The position numbers and the translations under genes are program-made. Shown here in pieces: positions 57,950 through 64,000 of a DNA stretch of 64,000 bases (position 1 is its first letter; the number at the start of each line of letters is the position of its first letter). The notes under the pieces are model-generated. The model saw only the letters and a program-made list of their open reading frames with translations. It was not told the DNA's origin and did not search any database. The stretch comes from Pseudanabaena frigida (GTDB lineage Bacteria > Cyanobacteriota > Cyanobacteriia > Pseudanabaenales > Pseudanabaenaceae), in NCBI GenBank assembly GCA_003242085.1, contig QBML01000002.1, positions 1-64,000 of the forward strand. Direction: 5' to 3'.

Positions 57950-58295
57950 TCAAGTTTCTTCTGATTCTGGATCTTCACCAATTGTTTGCTGGTATGCGTG
58001 GCGAATGTGAAGAATGCGAACTGTTGAAATATCTTATCCTTCCAAAATAGTGAAAATTACTCGGTATGAGTTACGTCCCCGACCATAAAGTAGTTGACGG
58101 AGTTCTTGGCTAAAATGGTCGTTCTCTCTTGCCAATGGACAACGCTTAGACATTTGAGACAAAGAGGCGATCGCTTCTAGCAACCCTGAATACCATTGAC
58201 TTGCTTTTAATAGGAGAAGAGATTTGAGATAGTCGTAAAAATGCTTTATCTGCTTCAGCTTCAGCAATACTTGAGATTTCGATGCGGTAGTTCAT
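57950..58295 (-). pseudogene. parE: ParE/RelE-family toxin, broken by a frameshift and a nonsense codon
   Basis: The ATG at 58295 overlaps the antitoxin stop (ATGA). The frame reads MNYRIEISSIAEAEADKAFL and RLSQISSPI, then shifts at a run of four A: removing one A restores KASQWYSGLLEAIASLSQ. This continues to SYRVIFTILEG and a TAA, after which the same frame carries on with DISTVRILHIRHAYQQTIGE and ends at 57950-57952. These are the conserved blocks of a ParE/RelE toxin, so at least two lesions have inactivated it. The total length fits a 115-residue ancestor plus one inserted base. Confidence 0.82.
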
Positions 58296-58546
58296 GAATT
58301 GGCTGGCAGATTGTACTTATGGCGCTTTTCTTCAGCAAAATCTTGAAAAGACCGATATCGTCCTGACTCAAAATCATCTAGTCCTGTTTGAATGCCTTTA
58401 ATAGCTTCTTCTGAGTCTTTTTCTTCCCAATCTAAGATACTCGCTAACAATTCAGATGCAACAAAATTAATATCTTGACCTTGTTTTGCAGCTCTGCTAT
58501 GGAGCAATGCTTCTAATTTGGGATTAAGGGTAACAACTATTGACAT
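58292..58546 (-). CDS. antitoxin of the broken ParE/RelE locus
   Basis: This 84-residue protein (MSIVVTLNPKLEALLHSRAA...) has the short strand-helix start of a ribbon-helix-helix DNA-binding antitoxin, then ASELLASILDWEEKD and an acidic linker, and ends in a toxin-binding type helix (RSFQDFAEEKRHKYNL). It is intact although its toxin partner is doubly mutated. A 9-bp perfect inverted repeat encloses the -10 element upstream, suggesting that it still represses its own promoter. Confidence 0.75.
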   Translation of the reverse strand: MSIVVTLNPKLEALLHSRAAKQGQDINFVASELLASILDWEEKDSEEAIKGIQTGLDDFESGRYRSFQDFAEEKRHKYNLPANS

Positions 58547-58569
58547 AGAATGCCTCTTCTAGCGCAAAG

Positions 58570-58596
58570 TTTCTAAAGTAATTATAGCTTTAGAAA
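58570..58596 (-). promoter_or_regulatory. operator palindrome enclosing the antitoxin -10 element
   Basis: TTTCTAAAG (58570-58578) and CTTTAGAAA (58588-58596) form a perfect 9-bp inverted repeat. The 9 bases between them contain TATAAT on the minus strand (58581-58586), 35 bases upstream of the antitoxin ATG. No good -35 is visible, as expected for a weak autoregulated promoter. Confidence 0.6.
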
Positions 58597-58605
58597 ATTA
58601 ACCTC

Positions 58606-58710
58606 AGCGATCGCCTATTCATCAAAAATTAAAGATAAGGCGATCGCCCCATCACTCAAATCATCAACAGCGATCGCCTATTCATCAAAAATAAAAATAA
58701 TGCGATCACC
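58606..58710. repeat. HIP1-containing dispersed repeat, one and a half copies
   Basis: Two units of CAGCGATCGCCTATTCATC plus AAAAAT stand at 58606 and 58669, joined by the GCGATCGCCC-type first half at 58640. Such repeats flank both ends of the toxin-antitoxin remnant. Confidence 0.7.
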
Positions 58711-58746
58711 TTATTTTTAGGCTTAATTGGGTTTCAGTCCTAATGT

Positions 58747-60159
58747 TTATTGAACTTTTGTCCTAAATGTACGGTATAACTTTTGAACATGTCTCATAGG
58801 ATCATTTCCTTGGCATTTCATATCCAACATATTGCAAAGATCTTCATCTGAAAGTGTCAGGATGATTTTTCGAGGTTGTGAATCATTAAATATAGAAAAA
58901 GATTTTCTCTGTTGAGCTTCTTCTAGAGCCCTTCTCGTTACTATAAAACCTAATCGACCCAGCCGATCGCCTAGATAAGTTGCCACTTGATTTAGATAGA
59001 AGTTATTAATATCATCTGTATTTTTTACTTCAAACATAATGAAGATAGATGAGTGTTCAGTACGAAGATATGCCCAAAATGATTGATCTGAGTCATTAGT
59101 GAAAATAATATCACGACGTTCAGTTCCATCTACTGTTGCCACCTCCAACTCACCATCAATTAATTCTGGATTAAATAAAAAATTAAGTATTTCAAGAACG
59201 ACACGTTGATATTTTCCTGCATCTTCACGTCCAGTTTTTACTTGATTCAGTTTTTCCTTTAGTTCTTCAGCCACTATAGAAATCTTGCTTGCATCAATGT
59301 AATTTAAACTCGGCTGAGCTTGTTCATACGCCTTTTCTTTAGCTAAAACATATCGATCTATTCGCTCAATTTCTGTTCGATTTAATGATACTACTTTTTC
59401 CTTTTCTTCTTTTTTAATTTGAGCTGGGGCAATATTTTTTGTAGCAAGACGACCTTTTACACGTTTGGCTCTCAAGTAAGTCGAAAATTCCATTTTGAAA
59501 AAATCATCATAATTAATCCAAGGAAGTACTCTAACAATTCGCCGAGGAACTAAAAGAATAGGAGAATTATCAATTGGACTTATTGGCAACTCAAAGTAAC
59601 CGTCATACCAAGTTAACGTATCAAAGTCAAAGATATGACTCAATGGGACTCCAGAAATGAGTGGAATATTCCATAGTAGACATTGTTTCTGAGTGTATTC
59701 AATTAAATACTGTTTAAGAAGGTTAGCGGCAATATCACTAATACGGTCTGCCCCAATACCAACTGACACCAACTGCATTTCTTCAATGTGTTTAACCCCA
59801 CGCTCTTGCAAAGCAGGGGAGTCAATAAGAGTCTCAATAATTAATTGAGAAAGAAAATTTCCTACACCTGATCCTTGCTTACTCTTTTTTGAATAGCCTA
59901 GACCAATCTCTGCAACTTCAGGAAAATCAAAAAGTTGTTGTGCTTCACTTAGTTTTCTCTCTCTAACAAGCTCAATACCTTTATTAAATACTTTCAAAAT
60001 TGAAGTGTGGAGATTTGCGAGAATATTATCTCGACTTTTAAATAGCAAAAAAGGATCAATCCCAATAGGTAAGTCTATACCTAAACGGGGAATAACAAAA
60101 TCCACCTCAAATTGAGATGTGTCAGTCAAAAGTTGAGTATTAGGAGCTATATTAATCAT
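58747..60159 (-). CDS. unrecognised protein with C-terminal PD-(D/E)XK nuclease domain
   Basis: This 470-residue protein is the second gene of a two-gene module. The last third carries a restriction-endonuclease-like core: RRDIIFTND (Asp), then IFIMFEVKN (the ExK pair), then NQVATYLGDRLGRLGFIVTR. The N-terminal two thirds are unfamiliar; they include LGIDLPIGIDPFLLFKS and a conserved-looking DRISDIAANLLKQYLIEYTQ. A charged, coiled middle (IKKEEKEKVVSLNRTEIERIDRY) links the parts. I take the ATG at 60159, which overlaps the upstream stop by 8 bases; a TTG at 60183 is the alternative. No membrane helix or ATPase motif is seen. Nuclease activity is predicted from the motifs, and a defence role is inference only. 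Confidence 0.7.
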   Translation of the reverse strand: MINIAPNTQLLTDTSQFEVDFVIPRLGIDLPIGIDPFLLFKSRDNILANLHTSILKVFNKGIELVRERKLSEAQQLFDFPEVAEIGLGYSKKSKQGSGVGNFLSQLIIETLIDSPALQERGVKHIEEMQLVSVGIGADRISDIAANLLKQYLIEYTQKQCLLWNIPLISGVPLSHIFDFDTLTWYDGYFELPISPIDNSPILLVPRRIVRVLPWINYDDFFKMEFSTYLRAKRVKGRLATKNIAPAQIKKEEKEKVVSLNRTEIERIDRYVLAKEKAYEQAQPSLNYIDASKISIVAEELKEKLNQVKTGREDAGKYQRVVLEILNFLFNPELIDGELEVATVDGTERRDIIFTNDSDQSFWAYLRTEHSSIFIMFEVKNTDDINNFYLNQVATYLGDRLGRLGFIVTRRALEEAQQRKSFSIFNDSQPRKIILTLSDEDLCNMLDMKCQGNDPMRHVQKLYRTFRTKVQ

Positions 60160-60805
60160 TGGAGATTTGAAAGTAATCAGCAATATTAATTTTATCTAGC
60201 TTGACAAAGTTAAATTCGCTATCATCAGTTATGAAAGCTGATCGATCATTATACCAGTGACTAGAAAGATTACCATTATGATCATCTAAATCAGCTTTGG
60301 TAACATTTAACCTACCCTCCAGATAAATTTGTATTGCTATTTCAATTCCCTTTGCGTCATCTAGCTTGAATTTTACTCGCTCGATCAAGGGATAAAGTTC
60401 AGCACGAAAACGATCTAGACCTTGACGAACTTGACGCATTACGACCACTGCATCTCGGTGCTGTGTATTATCCCCAGCCGATATAAATTCTTTAAGTCTC
60501 TGTACATAAGTGTCTTGCTTTATTAGTTCTTTTGTCTCTCTAATAACCTCATTCATTTGAGTTAGAACAAGATCTGTTACTGGTTCTGCTGGAGCTTTTT
60601 TAGATAATTTATCTATTTCTTCATAGAGACCAAGTGAAACGCTGTCAAGTAACTTAAGCTGATTTTTTTGATACCCAGACGCATTACGCAAAAGCGGCTC
60701 AAGCGTAGCAATGATGTTACTAATTTGCTCAAGTTGCTCTGTTCGTTTTTGTCTGAGTTGTGTAGATTCATTAGAAAGACTAGGGTTATTTTTTCGTGTT
60801 GCCAA
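60152..60805 (-). CDS. helical partner protein of the nuclease gene
   Basis: I do not recognise this 217-residue protein. It begins with TTG (60805), preceded at a suitable distance by AAAGGTGAT. Residues 15-160 look like long amphipathic helices, probably coiled coil (LEQISNIIATLEPLLRNASG, LTQMNEVIRETKELIKQDTY, VRQGLDRFRAELYPLIERVK). The C-terminal 55 residues look more strand-rich (HNGNLSSHWYNDRSAF, FNFVKLDKINIADYF). It ends inside the start of the nuclease gene, so the two are translationally coupled and their products very likely interact. Its chemistry, if any, is unknown. Confidence 0.62.
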   Translation of the reverse strand: MATRKNNPSLSNESTQLRQKRTEQLEQISNIIATLEPLLRNASGYQKNQLKLLDSVSLGLYEEIDKLSKKAPAEPVTDLVLTQMNEVIRETKELIKQDTYVQRLKEFISAGDNTQHRDAVVVMRQVRQGLDRFRAELYPLIERVKFKLDDAKGIEIAIQIYLEGRLNVTKADLDDHNGNLSSHWYNDRSAFITDDSEFNFVKLDKINIADYFQISND

Positions 60806-60833
60806 TTGATCACCTTTAATTTTTTGCCAGTAG

Positions 60834-60883
60834 CTTATACAGTTATTACTTTCTTGTTACCAGTTTAACCGATGTTACAAGAA
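60834..60883 (-). promoter_or_regulatory. possible promoter and operator of the two-gene nuclease module
   Basis: Read on the minus strand, TATAAG (60839-60834) could be the -10, with TGGTAA 17 bases upstream as a poor -35. An inverted repeat TTCTTGTTAC (60851-60860) / GTTACAAGAA (60874-60883), 9 of 10 matched, overlaps that -35. This is the layout of a repressible promoter; no regulator gene is adjacent. Confidence 0.35.
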
Positions 60884-61000
60884 GTATCAGACCCCATAAA
60901 TACTTACCCAAGAAATCATAATGTTGTATTAGCATTCACTGTTAGATTATGTAGGCAAGCTATAAACTTAAGCAGAGATTTATCTAGAAAAATTTAGACA

Positions 61001-61034
61001 ATAAAAAAGAGGGCATATGCCCTCTTTTTTATTA
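61001..61034 (-). terminator. terminator of the ATP synthase operon segment
   Basis: AATAAAAAAGAGGGCAT (61001-61017) pairs perfectly with 61018-61034, with a six-T run on the exit side. It lies 14 bases beyond the atpA stop. Confidence 0.88.
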
Positions 61035-61047
61035 GCTTATTTGTGGA

Positions 61048-62574
<1,527 letters not shown>

Positions 62575-62712
62575 TTACCAGTTATCAGCGATCGATTTGT
62601 TTTTAATATTTGGGGGATTAGCTATTAGCATTTAGCCGATAGCTTTTTGGTGATTGGATCAGTAATGCGTAATTCGTAATTTCTAATTACCTTACCTTTT
62701 ACATTTTTCCTT

Positions 62713-63270
62713 CTAAACGCCAGCAGTAAGGCTGCTCTTCAAACGACGTAACTGTCCACGAATGCTGGCATCTACGACTTGAGAACCAACTTTAATGATT
62801 ACACCACCAATTAGTTCAGGATTGACAGTTACGTCAAGTTCGACACTCTTAGACTTTGTCATCGCTTTGACGCGATCGCGAATGCTATCTTCTTGTGATC
62901 TGCTTAATTTCAGAGCAGTTGTGATTTCGGCAAGAGCAACTTCATCAATCACACGCAAAAGCGCTTGAAACTGTTTAACAATCTCACTTAAGAAGGCAAT
63001 ACGTTTGCGATCGACTAACAGAAGTAAAAAGCTTTTGGTTACAGTATTAACTTGAGGACCAAATACACTTTCAACAACTCCTTTTTTGACATTTGCGCCA
63101 ATTAGGGGACTAGCAAAAAGTTGTCTTAAATCAGCTGAATCGCTAAGTGTGTTACCAATTAAGCGCACATCTTTGGCGATCACGTCTAAATTATTTTGCT
63201 CTTGAGCTAAGGACATCAAAGCCTCAGCATAGGGAGCAACTACTGCTTGACTAACAGAACTAGATTTCAT
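62713..63270 (-). CDS. atpH: ATP synthase F1 subunit delta
   Basis: Delta joins the F1 head to the peripheral stalk. The 185-residue protein has the N-terminal helical bundle (VVAPYAEALMSLAQEQN), the QLFASPLIGANVKKGVVESVF region and the conserved C-terminal strand-turn VNPELIGGVIIKVGSQVVDAS. It starts 8 bases after atpF. Confidence 0.96.
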   Translation of the reverse strand: MKSSSVSQAVVAPYAEALMSLAQEQNNLDVIAKDVRLIGNTLSDSADLRQLFASPLIGANVKKGVVESVFGPQVNTVTKSFLLLLVDRKRIAFLSEIVKQFQALLRVIDEVALAEITTALKLSRSQEDSIRDRVKAMTKSKSVELDVTVNPELIGGVIIKVGSQVVDASIRGQLRRLKSSLTAGV

Positions 63271-63278
63271 GTTTTCTC

Positions 63279-63812
63279 CTAGTCAGAACTCAAAAGGGCA
63301 ATACTACGGTCGATCAACTCGACTTGAGTGGATTCACTCAAACCGCGATCGAAATAAGACTGCACGCTAGCAAGGGCTTTTTCAGCGACTTGTTGGCGCA
63401 ATTGCACGATTACGCGCTCTTGCTCTGTAGCAATCTCTTGATCGGCAGCCTCACGCAAACGCGCAATGTCTGCGTCAACCGTTGCCAAAATCACATCAGC
63501 CGCATGTTTTGCATCAGCTTCTGCTTGTTTACGCAAGTTATCTGACTCAGTTTTGGCTTGAGCTAGCTTTTCTTGCTGTAATGCCAGTTTTGCTGCTGCA
63601 TCTTTTTGGCGCTTTTCTGCATCAGCGATCGCGGATTGGATAGATTCCAAACGCGCTGAGAGAATTTTGCCTAAGAAACCGCGACCTGCGTAGATCAAAA
63701 GACCGATAACGATTACTAAGTTAATCAGGTTAGTTTCCAGAATATCGGAGTTAATCCCGAATCCTGAATGTTCGCCTGCTTCACTAGCAAGTAAGACGAA
63801 ATTTCTAATCAT
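63279..63812 (-). CDS. atpF: ATP synthase F0 subunit b
   Basis: This is the peripheral-stalk subunit b (177 residues), with a single N-terminal membrane helix (LINLVIVIGLLIYAGRGFLG) followed by a long alpha-helical coiled coil rich in Ala, Gln, Lys and Glu. It pairs with b' (atpG), whose gene end lies 65 bases upstream. Confidence 0.95.
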   Translation of the reverse strand: MIRNFVLLASEAGEHSGFGINSDILETNLINLVIVIGLLIYAGRGFLGKILSARLESIQSAIADAEKRQKDAAAKLALQQEKLAQAKTESDNLRKQAEADAKHAADVILATVDADIARLREAADQEIATEQERVIVQLRQQVAEKALASVQSYFDRGLSESTQVELIDRSIALLSSD

Positions 63813-63877
63813 AAACGTTACTTCTATTACTCAATATCGGCAAGAAGCCAGACAAGAACTATGTAGGACTATAAAAA

Positions 63878-64000
63878 CTAGGATCTTACTAAGTTACCTA
63901 ATAGCTTTTCTAGAACTTGGCGACTGAGTGATTCCACTTCTGCGTCCAGCGATGCTGTAGCATCTTGTTTTTGCTTTTCAATTTCGGCTTTAGCACTAGC
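63878..64000 (-). CDS. atpG: ATP synthase F0 subunit b', C-terminal 40 codons (cut by window edge)
   Basis: The minus strand reads ASAKAEIEKQKQDATASLDA followed by EVESLSRQVLEKLLGNLVRS and a TAG at 63878-63880. This is the helical C-terminal end of b', in the expected operon place before atpF. The 5' part lies outside the window. The ending QVLEKLLG agrees with the cyanobacterial b' family. Confidence 0.85.
   Translation of the reverse strand, partial: ASAKAEIEKQKQDATASLDAEVESLSRQVLEKLLGNLVRS

Noticed and set aside
57150-58710. Possible CRISPR array from repeated GCGATCGC units
   Set aside because: Spacing is irregular, units are separated by genes, and the octamer is the genome-wide HIP1 motif. 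There is no regular repeat-spacer pattern and no cas gene.

Overview
The window is a chromosomal segment of a cyanobacterium. The evidence is the split beta' subunit of RNA polymerase (rpoC1 and rpoC2 as separate genes), a Psb27 photosystem II assembly factor, a PixD-type BLUF photoreceptor, an ATP synthase operon with both b and b' subunits, PatA-type response regulators, and very many copies of the HIP1 octamer GCGATCGC. The moderate-to-low GC and the hairpin style suggest a Pseudanabaena-like filamentous lineage; that placement is inference. I saw no tRNA, rRNA, CRISPR array or transposase.

Layout. 1-5.4 kb: cytoplasmic alpha-amylase, BLUF protein, dynamin-like GTPase. 5.4-7.2 kb: a small accessory patch with an intact DUF1778/GNAT toxin-antitoxin pair, a small HNH protein, and an intact antitoxin next to a decapitated BrnT-like toxin. 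7.2-10.4 kb: Ca2+/H+ antiporter, corrinoid adenosyltransferase, Gfo/Idh/MocA oxidoreductase. 10.5-21.7 kb: rpoB-rpoC1-rpoC2, then purS-purQ-sixA. 21.7-25.4 kb: a zinc-ribbon protein, ruvC, a secreted DUF4189 protein, gyrB. 25.4-29.6 kb: a close-packed run of DUF4178 protein, membrane-anchored spermidine-synthase-like protein, FemAB-like transferase and LD-carboxypeptidase. 29.6-38.9 kb: degenerate histidine kinase, psb27, DUF4912 protein, leuB, Uma2 nuclease-fold protein, NACHT NTPase, alpha/beta hydrolase. 38.9-53.5 kb: a Pil/Hmp-type chemotaxis-like locus (two PatA-type regulators, CheY, CheW, a 2018-residue MCP, a second MCP, hybrid CheA), which probably controls type IV pilus motility. 53.6-57.1 kb: hisI, a Ser/Thr kinase gene split by an amber codon, ubiX, lapA. 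57.1-61.0 kb: an accessory island with an aspartyl-protease pair, a broken ParE toxin with an intact antitoxin, and an unrecognised two-gene module carrying a PD-(D/E)XK nuclease domain. 61.0-64 kb: atpA, atpH, atpF and the end of atpG, all on the minus strand.

Two themes run through the window. First, almost every intergenic gap carries a long near-perfect hairpin whose apex is GC-(AAA/TTT/GAA/TTC)-GC while the arms differ from site to site. Some sit where simple termination makes no sense: between divergent genes, inside the rpo operon, or over a downstream ribosome-binding region. Three of the hairpins lie inside a conserved element of about 100 bp with ACAGC...GCTGT ends. Second, two of the three toxin-antitoxin loci keep the antitoxin but have a ruined toxin. 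The best candidate for an undescribed system is the nuclease/helical-protein pair at 58747-60805. The next best are the DUF4178-SpeE-FemAB-Ldc cluster and the repeat-tailed giant MCP.
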